This document shows positions 32,693-39,986 of a stretch of 49,734 bases of DNA, in pieces. Location: positions 1-49,734 of IMG/VR virus record IMGVR_UViG_3300042731_005083; one strand, given 5' to 3'. Below the pieces are notes generated by a model, which worked only from the letters and a program-made list of their open reading frames with translations, made no database searches and was not told the DNA's origin. The first letter of the stretch is position 1. Every line of letters starts with the position of its first letter. A program made the translations under genes and the position numbers. Source of the DNA: a virus.

Positions 32693-33733
32693 TCATAAAC
32701 CCTCCGATAAAATTAAGAATGCTATTGCCGCAGCTAATGGCACCTGTCCGTTTCCAATTGCTTTCAATCTGTCAACCCTGTTTTCGATAGACTTTCCCAC
32801 GCGCGGAACCTGTCCACCGAAAGCGGATTCAATGATGTCCACGTTACCGGACAGCCCATCAACCATTCTACCCAGTCCGGATTTAGTTGTCCCTGCCCAT
32901 CCTTGTCCCTGATAGCCTGATTGATCTTGTATTGTGCGTGATGCCCACTCGGCCGTATTTTTCGAAAGTTCGGAGATGTCCCCCGTGTTCCCATTGTTGC
33001 ATCCGGTGTCGGGTAAGTCTGCCGGGTCGATGTCCCACCATGATATACCTGACGGGCAAGCTGATCTGTCCTCTTTCTCTCTGTCCCGTCCGGATTGGTT
33101 CCCGTCTGACTCATTCCCGGACTGTCCTTCCAGTCCCGGCTGGAAGGTGTTGCCCACTTGACAGCTAAATGTAAATTGACTTGTCTCCCTTCTTTCCGGC
33201 TTTTTTGTCCACCCTTCCCCCTGCTGTCTGCTCTGCTTTGCTGCGTAGGCCAATATCCAGATCCTTTTTCTTCGGTGAGGAGCGCCGGCGTCATCAGCTC
33301 CCAGCACACACCATCGCGCATTATACCCCATTTCGGCCAAGTCTCGCAAAACGGTTCCAAGCCCCCGAGAAGTGAGCATTGGAGAGTTTTCCACAAGCGC
33401 GAGCCATGGTCTAACTTCGCCAATAACACGGGCCATTTCTGACCATAGGCCAGACCGTTCCCCTTCGATCCCGGCTCCCTTCCCGGCAGCGGAAATATCC
33501 TGGCAGGGAAACCCTCCGGTAACGATATCGACTTTTCCCCTCCACGGCTTTCCGTCGAATGTTCTGATGTCGTCCCATATAGGGAATTTAGGTAAGATTC
33601 CGTCAGCTTGCCGTTGCAATAAAACCGCCCGTGGATACTCTTCAATTTCGACGGCTGCCACGGTTCGCCACCCGAGCAAACAGCCACCGAGTATTCCCCC
33701 GCCGGCTCCCGCAAATAGTGCCAACTCATTCAC
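32693..33733 (-). CDS. Dcm-type DNA cytosine-5 methyltransferase
   Basis: 346 residues with C5-MTase motifs: I (LALFAGAGGGILGG), IV (GGFPCQDIS with catalytic Cys77), VI (VENSP, the usual ENV has Ser), VIII (RRKRIWIL) and IX-X at the end (RVDRLKAIGNGQVP). It methylates cytosine at C5, probably to protect phage DNA. The variable target-recognition region is between 175 and 305. SD GGGGAG lies 8 nt before the ATG. A second frame runs open across nearly the whole gene (see the next entry). Confidence 0.88.
   Translation of the reverse strand: MNELALFAGAGGGILGGCLLGWRTVAAVEIEEYPRAVLLQRQADGILPKFPIWDDIRTFDGKPWRGKVDIVTGGFPCQDISAAGKGAGIEGERSGLWSEMARVIGEVRPWLALVENSPMLTSRGLGTVLRDLAEMGYNARWCVLGADDAGAPHRRKRIWILAYAAKQSRQQGEGWTKKPERRETSQFTFSCQVGNTFQPGLEGQSGNESDGNQSGRDREKEDRSACPSGISWWDIDPADLPDTGCNNGNTGDISELSKNTAEWASRTIQDQSGYQGQGWAGTTKSGLGRMVDGLSGNVDIIESAFGGQVPRVGKSIENRVDRLKAIGNGQVPLAAAIAFLILSEGL
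32764..33729 (-). CDS. Long alternative frame over the dcm gene (overprinting or shadow)
   Basis: 321 codons open in a second minus-strand frame, starting 4 nt inside dcm. The Trp/Pro/Gly-rich sequence looks like a family of unnamed phage ORFs I know from memory: SRLWKTLQCSLLGGLEPF, ETWPKWGIMRDG, PTPDAT and LNPDWVEWLMGCPVTWTSL. Those phrases lie exactly opposite dcm motifs: NPDWVEWLMG is the other frame of the GLGRMVDG segment. The likeness could therefore come from dcm constraint alone. There is no separate SD. I list it because nobody could dismiss it on length or composition, but translation is unproven. Confidence 0.3.
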   Translation of the reverse strand: MSWHYLREPAGEYSVAVCSGGEPWQPSKLKSIHGRFYCNGKLTESYLNSLYGTTSEHSTESRGGEKSISLPEGFPARIFPLPGREPGSKGNGLAYGQKWPVLLAKLDHGSRLWKTLQCSLLGGLEPFCETWPKWGIMRDGVCWELMTPALLTEEKGSGYWPTQQSRADSRGKGGQKSRKEGRQVNLHLAVKWATPSSRDWKDSPGMSQTGTNPDGTERKRTDQLARQVYHGGTSTRQTYPTPDATMGTRGTSPNFRKIRPSGHHAQYKINQAIRDKDGQGQLNPDWVEWLMGCPVTWTSLNPLSVDRFRAWESLSKTGLTD

Positions 33734-33745
33734 GCTTCTCCCCTT

Positions 33746-34042
33746 TCATTTTATACACTCCTCATATATTTTTCTAACCTCTGATAATGGGAGGCCGGAA
33801 GCGGATTCTATAGGCTCTTTACAAATATCAATTGTTGCGCCGGCCATTTCGCAAAGATTATTCATCTCTTCCCCGTGAATAGCTATCTCAACCAAAGCCA
33901 GAAACATTTTTTTGTAATTGTCTTCAAAGTATCCTGCAAAATCTTTTCTGTTTACCGGGAAGTGATAAGAAACATTTTCCAGTTCAGAAATTATGTCAAT
34001 GTTAATTTTTTTAAAAAACCTTTCTTCCTGTTCTTGTGTCAT
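33746..34042 (-). CDS. Hypothetical protein, 98 aa
   Basis: 98 residues, acidic and helical, with FFKKINIDIISELENV at the start and two Cys late. Not recognised. The ATG overlaps the previous stop and the gene ends 12 nt before dcm. One of a series of small accessory genes. Confidence 0.6.
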   Translation of the reverse strand: MTQEQEERFFKKINIDIISELENVSYHFPVNRKDFAGYFEDNYKKMFLALVEIAIHGEEMNNLCEMAGATIDICKEPIESASGLPLSEVRKIYEECIK

Positions 34043-34221
34043 TCTTTCTCTCTTGATTCATGTTGATTTGTCTTTTCAGAAAAACGAAATGTATAAGTGT
34101 CTCCATAAGTGTATGTTATCGTGCAATCCTCTTTTTTATCACGGTGCATTGCCCTGTGTCTGTTAATTCCAAGAGAATGGAAAGCTTTTTCACATGTATG
34201 ACAATAGCAGGAGTTCTTCAT
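34039..34221 (-). CDS. C2H2-like zinc-finger protein, 60 aa
   Basis: 60 residues from the ATG at 34221 (SD GGAGGAAGTG). CYCHTCEKAFHSLGINRHRAMH is a classic single C2H2 finger in the short phage style, followed by a beta-rich tail (CTITYTYGDTYTFRF). Similar small fingers occur in many phage accessory regions. Nucleic-acid or protein binding is likely, target unknown. Confidence 0.65.
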   Translation of the reverse strand: MKNSCYCHTCEKAFHSLGINRHRAMHRDKKEDCTITYTYGDTYTFRFSEKTNQHESREKE

Positions 34222-34231
34222 CACTTCCTCC

Positions 34232-34402
34232 TTATTTCTCTCCTGATCGGGTGTTCCATAGTCTCACCGCTTCTGCTTCTGTACACTCTTCATTTGTTTG
34301 ACACCAACACCCACAACAATAAACAATGTACCTCCCGTTTTTTGGACCTATTTTCTTAACTGTTTTACTCCCACAAAACGGACACGGCTTAAGTTCTTCC
34401 AT
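34232..34402 (-). CDS. Lar-like restriction alleviation protein
   Basis: 56 residues with the Lar family pattern: LKPCPFCGS at the start, then a strand (GRYIVYCCGC) and the closing 'EAVRLWNTR' (family: eAi..WN.R). Lar of the Rac prophage lowers EcoKI restriction and raises modification. The four Cys should bind zinc. It fits with two DNA methyltransferases in the same region as an anti-restriction set. SD is GTGAGAG. Confidence 0.75.
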   Translation of the reverse strand: MEELKPCPFCGSKTVKKIGPKNGRYIVYCCGCWCQTNEECTEAEAVRLWNTRSGEK

Positions 34403-34409
34403 TAGTCTC

Positions 34410-34586
34410 TCACTCCTTTCTGGTGTTCCACGATTGCTGGACAAAACATCTCTCTGCTCCTTCATAACAATCGGAACAAATAAATTGACGGCCGTCATCA
34501 TCGGCAACCTCATAGACTATTCCAAGATGCACAACGGTGCCGCAACTTATGCAGCAAACACATTCTTTTATCTTATTCTCTTCCAT
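34410..34586 (-). CDS. Cys-rich zinc-finger protein, 58 aa
   Basis: Short gene whose ATG overlaps the previous TAA. It has CVCCISCG at residues 9-16 and CSDC at 37-40, two Cys pairs about 25 apart as in zinc ribbons, and ends in CFVQQSWNTR, close to the Lar end 'WNTR'. It may be a diverged relative of its Lar-like neighbour. Confidence 0.65.
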   Translation of the reverse strand: MEENKIKECVCCISCGTVVHLGIVYEVADDDGRQFICSDCYEGAERCFVQQSWNTRKE

Positions 34587-34852
34587 TATTCTTTCTCCCG
34601 TTGTTTGAGCATGGCGTCGGCAAGTTCATAAGCTTCTTCACTTATTGCATCATGCCAATTTTCAGAACACCCTTGACGTGGCTTGTATCGTGTAGAATGC
34701 GCAAGCATGCCATTAAGAGATTCAATTGCAAAATAATCTCGTAGAGCCATCCCTGGATACGGTTCATCGTCATAAACCGGAAGACTGTCATTCGTCGCCA
34801 TATTTTTTCTTACCATACCCGGAAACGCCGGGCCTCCCGTTTCTTTACTCAT
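34586..34852 (-). CDS. Conserved small phage protein (TGGPAFP family), 88 aa
   Basis: 88 residues from the ATG that overlaps the previous stop. It begins SKETGGPAFPG and has PGMALRDYFA, a combination I know from many unnamed phage proteins in gut and proteobacterial phages. A helix with AISEEAYELADAML closes it. Function unknown. Confidence 0.7.
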   Translation of the reverse strand: MSKETGGPAFPGMVRKNMATNDSLPVYDDEPYPGMALRDYFAIESLNGMLAHSTRYKPRQGCSENWHDAISEEAYELADAMLKQREKE

Positions 34853-35036
34853 CTGTGGACTCCTCAAAAATAGAATGTGGATATTGTTCCATGGCATAAT
34901 TTTCATTTTCACAATAATCGCAATACGTCAATTCAAAATCATTCGGGTTGTATCCTTCCGGGATTTCTTTAATGGCATTTTTATTTTCATCCAGAGGAGT
35001 GCCACAAACACCACAAGCAAACCTTATTTCTGTCAT
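34845..35036 (-). CDS. Zinc-ribbon protein, 63 aa
   Basis: 63 residues. FACGVCGTPL (6-15) and YCDYCENE (38-45) form a two-knuckle zinc ribbon, with an acidic tail. Overlaps its neighbours by 4 and 8 nt. Not assigned to a function. Confidence 0.65.
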   Translation of the reverse strand: MTEIRFACGVCGTPLDENKNAIKEIPEGYNPNDFELTYCDYCENENYAMEQYPHSIFEESTDE

Positions 35037-35383
35037 TTTGTTTCCTCCAAATAGCTCACAAGTTTTCCGTGTACCTGTGCATAGCGGATTTCCGACCTTG
35101 TTGATTCTCCGATATATCCACCAACGTTTAAAACAAGAATCTCATCAGCCAGATCAATTTTTCGCTTATGAAGTACATCCAACATATCTTTTTGCTCATA
35201 TGTATAGCTCACACATTCTCCATGCATCTCTTTCTGTGCATGCGGAAAAAATCCAACAGAAAGAACGATGTTTCCCTTCATTGTTTCTTCATAATTTGAT
35301 TTTTGAAATTGCTTATAAAAGCGTGTTGATCCACAAAGACAAATAATTTTCGGCCTTTTAGAGTTTATTTTTTCTTTACTCAT
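35033..35383 (-). CDS. Nucleoside 2-deoxyribosyltransferase-like protein
   Basis: 116 residues. CLCGSTRFYKQFQKSN (15-30), LSVGFFPHA, MLDVLHKRKIDLADEILVLNVGGYIGESTRSEIRYA (67-102) follow the deoxyribosyltransferase/DUF4406-like fold seen in phage and host proteins, with a glycine-rich first loop and the ADEILVLN strand. It may act on nucleotides or their analogues. No clear pathway in the window. Confidence 0.7.
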   Translation of the reverse strand: MSKEKINSKRPKIICLCGSTRFYKQFQKSNYEETMKGNIVLSVGFFPHAQKEMHGECVSYTYEQKDMLDVLHKRKIDLADEILVLNVGGYIGESTRSEIRYAQVHGKLVSYLEETK

Positions 35384-35721
35384 TTTGTTTCCTCCGGGAT
35401 AAAATCAGCTGGGGGCTTGCCGTGTTCGTTGGCTATGACAATAAACAGGCTTTCAAGTCTATTTATAATACTGTATTCAGTATGTGTCCACTCGTCATCC
35501 TTACTCCATTCCCTGTCCCTAAACCAAATCAGCCCATCCCCCGGCCAATCCTTCCCATCTGGATGATCCTTATCTTTTGTTCGTTCCTTGTACTGTTCAG
35601 GGGTTATCCATTTGTTCCAGTCGTCGGGTTTGTATAATTTTTCTGCTTCTCTGGCAATCTTGGGACATAATTTCCAAGCATCCTTTAGCCATTCTGGCAA
35701 TTCTGAATATTTACCATCCAT
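35380..35721 (-). CDS. Hypothetical protein, 113 aa
   Basis: 113 residues, Trp/Lys/Asp-rich (DDWNKWITPEQYKERTKDKDHPDGKDWPGDGL), mostly polar. A helix near the end (INRLESLFIVIANEHG) may be a small domain. The start has a GGAGTGAGTG SD. Not recognised. Confidence 0.6.
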   Translation of the reverse strand: MDGKYSELPEWLKDAWKLCPKIAREAEKLYKPDDWNKWITPEQYKERTKDKDHPDGKDWPGDGLIWFRDREWSKDDEWTHTEYSIINRLESLFIVIANEHGKPPADFIPEETK

Positions 35722-35731
35722 CACTCACTCC

Positions 35732-35911
35732 TTAATACTCCGGGTCAAGATAAGCTTCTTTTTCAATCTCTTCGACCTTTGTTGAAATGACATCTTCCGG
35801 ATCTATACAATATTGCCACAAGAGACACTCTCTTGCGGATTTTTCGTCTTCGGCCTCTATCTTTTCAACAAGCTCACCTTTGTACTTTATATGTACCTCA
35901 TAATATGCCAT
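35732..35911 (-). CDS. Hypothetical protein, 59 aa
   Basis: 59 residues from the ATG that overlaps the previous TGA (TGATG), with AAGGAGGGAG as SD. The protein is beta-alpha-beta-like (YYEVHIKYKGELVEKIEA, then SARECLLWQY). A longer upstream frame is a shadow. Function unknown. Confidence 0.65.
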   Translation of the reverse strand: MAYYEVHIKYKGELVEKIEAEDEKSARECLLWQYCIDPEDVISTKVEEIEKEAYLDPEY

Positions 35912-36111
35912 CACTCCCTCCTTAAACGTTCTGGCCAAGCGCCCTCTGAGATAAGATATGAAACAATATCAGGACATGATTTTTCAGCATCTTCAAATCT
36001 TACCGATTTAATCATCTGCTCATAAAAAATATCTATGACCTGATTTTCATACCAGTATGCTTTCAAAACTGTCATATATCCGTCAATGAATCCTTCATCC
36101 CATTTCCTCAT
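35911..36111 (-). CDS. Hypothetical protein, 66 aa
   Basis: 66 residues, with many aromatic residues in a helical frame (DGYMTVLKAYWYENQVIDIFYEQ). A GTG one codon before the ATG is an alternative start. SD GAGGAGTGA. Not recognised. Confidence 0.6.
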   Translation of the reverse strand: MRKWDEGFIDGYMTVLKAYWYENQVIDIFYEQMIKSVRFEDAEKSCPDIVSYLISEGAWPERLRRE

Positions 36112-36114
36112 CAC

Positions 36115-36228
36115 TCACTCCTCAACTCGCTTTAAAATCTTGGATTTCTTAGGAGTGATGGCTTTTTCCTGTATAGTTAAAATCTCCGGATCAATCCCGG
36201 CTTCTTTCCATAGGGCGGGCCAGTTCAT
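36115..36228 (-). CDS. Small protein, 37 aa
   Basis: Its ATG overlaps the previous TGA (ATGA). It encodes 37 residues: NWPALWKEAGIDPE, then a basic KAITPKKSKILKRV end. The coupled start supports translation. Function unknown. Confidence 0.5.
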   Translation of the reverse strand: MNWPALWKEAGIDPEILTIQEKAITPKKSKILKRVEE

Positions 36229-36434
36229 TGCTCCATCCCAGGACGCCAAAACCTCGAACTTGTAGGATATACACCGTTCATCAATAATAAAACGTCGTTC
36301 ATCGCCCTGACATAACCGCCGGAAAAACCTTCAGAAGAAAGACCACATGAGAAAGGTGAATTTTCATCAGTCATTCCTTTTATTTCATCCTCGGCACAAT
36401 CTCTCATTCTTTTGATTATGGTCTTAACCTTCAT
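36225..36434 (-). CDS. Hypothetical protein, 69 aa
   Basis: 69 residues, helical N-terminus with RMRDCAEDEIKGM, then GLSSEGFSGGYVRAMNDVLLLMNG, resembling small phage regulators of unknown role. SD GGAGG. Not recognised. Confidence 0.6.
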   Translation of the reverse strand: MKVKTIIKRMRDCAEDEIKGMTDENSPFSCGLSSEGFSGGYVRAMNDVLLLMNGVYPTSSRFWRPGMEQ

Positions 36435-36447
36435 CCCAAAACCTCCA

Positions 36448-37212
36448 TTATCTTTCCGGAACCCATTCGTAGACTATTTTTGCATCCTGACCAGTATGAA
36501 GTCTCCACTTCTCCCCGTCAAATGATGGAACAAATCCACGCTTCCATAAATCTATTCCCGGCTGAAATGGATTTTCTCCGACTTTATGTTCTATGTATTT
36601 CCACTTTTCTATCCCGTAAAAAAGAGAAGATACATAAGCCCAGACCGAATTCCAGACCGAAGCCCTGACCGAAACCCCGACCGAAGCCCCGACCGAATTC
36701 CAGACCGAAGTCCAGACCGAAGCCCCGACCGAATCCCAGACCGAAGCCCCGACCGAATCCCTGACCGAAGCCCAGACCGAAGCCCTGATCGACGTCCATT
36801 TTTTTAAAAGATCAATATCTTTTTCCGTTACAGGCTTTTCTTTTTTTAACGGATTAACGGGAAACGAAATATGCAAAAGATCACGTCCAGCAGCTTCTGA
36901 ACCATTTTTTAATCCGTCCATGACTTCTTTTTTGTTCAGTTTCCGAAGGATTTTGATGTATTCATATCGCCGCTTGAACTCGTTTATTTCAACAGATTTA
37001 CCCCACACTTCACATTCGAAAACCGTTTTATCCTGTCTGAAAGCGTAAGAAAGTCCATCAAAATCAACGGCATAAAATCCAGTAGAACATTCATTATTTT
37101 TGTTATTATCAAAATCATTACAATGATATTCTTTACCAATCTCAAACCTGAACCCTTGATACGGGCTTGTAAGGTCTGTGTTAAGAACCTTATATAGTAT
37201 TTTCTCTTTCAT
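36448..37212 (-). CDS. Repeat protein with SVW/GAS hexapeptide-type tract
   Basis: 254 residues. The N-terminal 130 have an FRFEIGKEYHC phrase as in a family of phage proteins that accept pentapeptide-like repeats (recalled as DUF7666). Residues about 140-192 are a run of four-residue units of the type (G/R)-A/D-S-V with W or R, probably a beta-helix-like coil. The C-terminus has EKWRLHTGQDAKIVYEWVPE. The repeat arises from a 12-bp DNA unit. Function unknown, perhaps a DNA-mimic or binding scaffold, but charge is not strongly acidic. Confidence 0.6.
   Translation of the reverse strand: MKEKILYKVLNTDLTSPYQGFRFEIGKEYHCNDFDNNKNNECSTGFYAVDFDGLSYAFRQDKTVFECEVWGKSVEINEFKRRYEYIKILRKLNKKEVMDGLKNGSEAAGRDLLHISFPVNPLKKEKPVTEKDIDLLKKWTSIRASVWASVRDSVGASVWDSVGASVWTSVWNSVGASVGVSVRASVWNSVWAYVSSLFYGIEKWKYIEHKVGENPFQPGIDLWKRGFVPSFDGEKWRLHTGQDAKIVYEWVPER
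36640..36792 (-). repeat. 12-bp tandem repeat array inside a coding gene
   Basis: About 12 copies of a 12-bp unit close to GACCGAAGCCCC on the + strand, with C/T and A/C variants. Each unit adds four codons, so gains and losses keep the frame. Confidence 0.85.
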
Positions 37213-37850
37213 CCCAAAACCTCCATGATCCTGGCCTTCTGCTCCGGTGTTAAAACTGAGAAAAGCTCATTAAAAAACTCGGCCTGCTGTAGATTTGTTG
37301 CTCCGGTTATTCCTGAAATCTTTTCAATCATTCCAAGGTAATCTTTCTGTTCTTCCGTATCAGCAATACTCGCAAGGTCATAGCAAGGATCACCAAACCA
37401 ACAATAAATTGCGTTTGTCTGTTCATAATCAAATTTCGGCTTCTTCTGCTCTTCCATCAATTCGTTCTCTTTGCCGTCTAGGGTGATGGTGTGGGTGTCG
37501 GGGAGAAGTTTGTAATTGGGCCTCTCAACACCTCTATAATCTTTACTGCCTAATTCAAACTTCTTCAAGTCAGATGTCACATAACAAAAACCATCAGGCG
37601 TTGTAAAAATGATTGAAACCTCTGGCATATCATCAACCATCGCCCGCTTCCCATAATGCCGGAAGACGGATGGGGTGAGGAATTCAATATGCTCAAAATA
37701 TTCTGTTGATTTTCCACCTTTTGTACGATGATACACAACCGCGTATTTATTATCTATTGAGCGTGTCCCAAAGAACAAGCCCCAAGCTTCTGATCCGTCA
37801 TCATCCCAACCCCTCACCGGCTCGCCGATTCTGTCTTTGTAGTCTTCCAT
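37209..37850 (-). CDS. Hypothetical protein, 213 aa
   Basis: 213 residues from the ATG with GGAG 10 nt upstream. The first 90 residues form a beta domain (VRGWDDDGSEAWGLFFGTRS, AVVYHRTKGGKS). The last 70 are helical and end in LTPEQKARIMEVLG. It follows the adenine/cytosine methyltransferase and is coupled to the next gene. Not recognised. Confidence 0.6.
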   Translation of the reverse strand: MEDYKDRIGEPVRGWDDDGSEAWGLFFGTRSIDNKYAVVYHRTKGGKSTEYFEHIEFLTPSVFRHYGKRAMVDDMPEVSIIFTTPDGFCYVTSDLKKFELGSKDYRGVERPNYKLLPDTHTITLDGKENELMEEQKKPKFDYEQTNAIYCWFGDPCYDLASIADTEEQKDYLGMIEKISGITGATNLQQAEFFNELFSVLTPEQKARIMEVLG

Positions 37851-37854
37851 CTCT

Positions 37855-38622
37855 TCATTCTCCTCCGAATAACTGCGCCTGAACCAGCTCGTCATCATTC
37901 CTGATCAATCCCGGCTGGCTGTCAACGTCTCTCTTGTATTTCTCAAATCTGAATTCTTGCCTCATCCAGATTTCTTCATTGTGTTCCAATCCTTCATAGT
38001 CCAGACCCATATCATAACAGGCAAGCCGCATGCTTCCAGATCCACAATGAGTATCCAGTATCTTCATTCCCGGTTTCGCATCCATGGACAACTGCCACTT
38101 ATACAAGGCAACCGGCTTCTGACAGGTATGGATTCTCTTCTCTCTCCGTTCGCTGTCTTTAAAGACTCCGCACCATTGATGTTCAAATATCCGCATTGTC
38201 CCAGTCTTCAAACTTGTCCAGCAGAATTCACCATCCGCAAATCTATTTCCTCCGGTCTTCTTGTTCCAGATCCGGGGAGCAACACATTTCCCGAGATTAT
38301 CCAGAAAATAGTTTCCTCCCCATATCTCGACCACTTTCCCGACTCTCAGCACTTCACGGAAAAACTCTTCCGGAGGCGGTTCATCCGGTTCCAGCAGATC
38401 CCCGCCAGAAAACCTGTTCTTTGCGAATCCTGTCAATTCTCTGTTTGATCCTATTCCGTACCATGGGTCAGAGAATATTAGATCATAGGAATTATCCGGC
38501 TGTTTTTTCAGGAAGTCCAGATTGTCCATACATAAAACCAAATTTGTCACGTTTTTCTCTCCTCTCTGCCCTCTGGAGCGTGGGGAATGCGTCAATTCCA
38601 TTTGACCGGCAATCTCTTCCAT
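37855..38622 (-). CDS. Beta-class N4/N6 DNA methyltransferase
   Basis: 255 residues from the ATG at 38622 (SD AGAGGTG). Motif IV is SDPWYGIG (51-58, DPWY instead of DPPY). Motif I is LDTHCGSGSMRLA (189-201, the FxGxG loop as CGSGS). The order IV then I marks beta-class enzymes. Between them HTCQKPV (166-172) resembles the HPTQKP motif X. It methylates an exocyclic amine of A or C, probably for protection against restriction. A longer upstream frame is unlikely to be translated. Confidence 0.85.
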   Translation of the reverse strand: MEEIAGQMELTHSPRSRGQRGEKNVTNLVLCMDNLDFLKKQPDNSYDLIFSDPWYGIGSNRELTGFAKNRFSGGDLLEPDEPPPEEFFREVLRVGKVVEIWGGNYFLDNLGKCVAPRIWNKKTGGNRFADGEFCWTSLKTGTMRIFEHQWCGVFKDSERREKRIHTCQKPVALYKWQLSMDAKPGMKILDTHCGSGSMRLACYDMGLDYEGLEHNEEIWMRQEFRFEKYKRDVDSQPGLIRNDDELVQAQLFGGE

Positions 38623-38653
38623 GAACACCTCTTTACGGCTTTTCACGGCGTTT

Positions 38654-38914
38654 TTACCATTCCACCCCGTCCAGCGGATCATCAACCTCAATTCCTTCTT
38701 CGGTTTCCTCTGAATCATTTTCCACGAATATGTAATACTCCAGAATCCATGACGATGTTATCCCGGTTCCTTCATAGGTAGGCCGGACACTCTTTATCCG
38801 GTCGGCTGGAATAATTGCAAGCGTGTTATTCAGCCGATCAACAGCGGAATGGAATTCTCCGTCGCTGGTAAATCCCGTTTCAATAACCTTTATCTGTAAA
38901 TGCTTAATCCTCAT
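38654..38914 (-). CDS. Hypothetical protein, 86 aa
   Basis: 86 residues with a beta-rich body (IKHLQIKVIETGFTSDGEF, SWILEYYIFVEN) and a very acidic tail. It overlaps the 50-residue gene by 11 nt. Not recognised. Confidence 0.6.
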   Translation of the reverse strand: MRIKHLQIKVIETGFTSDGEFHSAVDRLNNTLAIIPADRIKSVRPTYEGTGITSSWILEYYIFVENDSEETEEGIEVDDPLDGVEW

Positions 38915-39056
38915 CCTCTTCCCCCTCTTCAGGTATCATCGCCATAAGACGATCAAATTCTTCCTCTTCTCTCCGAAATTCCTCTTCTTCGTTGATGGTG
39001 CTGATCCGACCTTTCCGGTCTATCGACATATAGTCATACGGTAAATCAACTGCCAT
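38904..39056 (-). CDS. Small acidic protein, 50 aa
   Basis: Short gene downstream of promoter P5, with a strong GGAAAGGAG SD. 50 residues: a short beta start (VDLPYDYMSIDRKGRI) and then a Glu/Asp-rich helix. Its strong acidity might suit DNA mimicry, but it is only a hint. Confidence 0.6.
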   Translation of the reverse strand: MAVDLPYDYMSIDRKGRISTINEEEEFRREEEEFDRLMAMIPEEGEEDED

Positions 39057-39083
39057 AAAAAATCTCCTTTCCGTGTTTTCTAT

Positions 39084-39139
39084 AGTCTATCATTTTTAAC
39101 ACCGTCTTACAATATTTTTAATGTGTTTTTTCTGTGAAG
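39084..39139 (-). promoter_or_regulatory. Promoter P5 with one CTTCACA box
   Basis: -10 TAGACT (39084-39089), a 17-bp spacer and -35 TTGTAA (39107-39112). CTTCACA (39133-39139) lies exactly 20 bp upstream of the -35 and within the last codons of the upstream gene. Confidence 0.65.
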
Positions 39140-39369
39140 TGAAAGTCTTTTATTTCCGGATAGTTTTTCATCTCTTGCCACTGCTCCGGAAAATGTTTCT
39201 TCATGGTTTTCAGCAAAATCTCTGCTGTTCTTTCCGGTTTCACCGTTACAAATATTATTTCCGACATTGGTATATTGTAGAATGAAGACAGTCGGGCAAG
39301 GGCATTAAATTGCTCTTCTGTCATCTTGACTGTGATATCCAGTTTTTTCATTCCGTCAGTTTTCGACAT
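39118..39369 (-). CDS. Ribbon-helix-helix-like protein, 83 aa
   Basis: 83 residues from the ATG with GGAGG 7 nt upstream. LDITVKMTEEQFNALARLSSFYNIPMSEIIFVTV (about 9-42) has a strand followed by two helices, as in RHH regulators with a longer C-terminal helix. Candidate transcription factor. Its 3' end contains the upstream box of promoter P5. Confidence 0.55.
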   Translation of the reverse strand: MSKTDGMKKLDITVKMTEEQFNALARLSSFYNIPMSEIIFVTVKPERTAEILLKTMKKHFPEQWQEMKNYPEIKDFHFTEKTH

Positions 39370-39853
39370 AAAGATCCTCCAGCTCGTCGAACCAATCCTC
39401 CGGGATATACTTGTCTGCTTCAACAAATCTTCGCATGGCGTCAATAATCTCCAGCGCTCTTCTCCTGTCATTCTCTTTTCTTGGCATCAACTCCAGAGGA
39501 GGCTTTTTGTACTTCGACTTTCCGGTATTCCGTGAAAATATTTCTTCTTCTGACATAGGGGAAAATGTCTTTGCGGAATCCATGTATTCATTTATATCGT
39601 CTCTCAGTCCGGGATTTAATTTCCCATGTCTCCACTCTTTCGGCATTACCTGAATATCACGACAGCATCCGGGACAGATCGCTTCTCTCGGTATTTCGTT
39701 CACCATCATTGCACACTCGGAAATAAAATATCTTCTTCCCGTTTCCAGCTCTTCGTGTCTTTCATAGTAACACTTCATCGGATCGTAAGATGTTATGTCT
39801 CTATACTCTCTCGGTCTGATCGGTCCCTTGTCTTCAGAATTTTTCCTGCTCAT
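39356..39853 (-). CDS. Hypothetical Zn-binding protein, 165 aa
   Basis: 165 residues from the ATG with GAGGAG. The Cys cluster ECAMM...CPGCCRD (about 48-71) suggests a zinc site. The C-terminal half has helices (KENDRRRALEIIDAMRRF). It overlaps both neighbours by 14-20 nt. Not recognised. Confidence 0.6.
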   Translation of the reverse strand: MSRKNSEDKGPIRPREYRDITSYDPMKCYYERHEELETGRRYFISECAMMVNEIPREAICPGCCRDIQVMPKEWRHGKLNPGLRDDINEYMDSAKTFSPMSEEEIFSRNTGKSKYKKPPLELMPRKENDRRRALEIIDAMRRFVEADKYIPEDWFDELEDLYVEN

Positions 39854-39986
39854 CTGCCTGCTCCTCTTCTCTTTTCCGCTGTTCTTCCAGCCTTTTTCTG
39901 GCGCAGATATAACAACGGGGTTCTCTCTCGTGATAATCAACACCACGGAGAATCTTTCCGCAGTCTACGCATTTATCCGTTCTCAT
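39834..39986 (-). CDS. Small zinc-ribbon protein, 50 aa
   Basis: 50 residues. CVDCGK (6-11) and CYICARKR (25-32) form two zinc knuckles followed by a Glu/Arg helix. Such proteins commonly act as small adaptors in phage. The start overlaps the previous gene's end. Confidence 0.6.
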   Translation of the reverse strand: MRTDKCVDCGKILRGVDYHEREPRCYICARKRLEEQRKREEEQADEQEKF

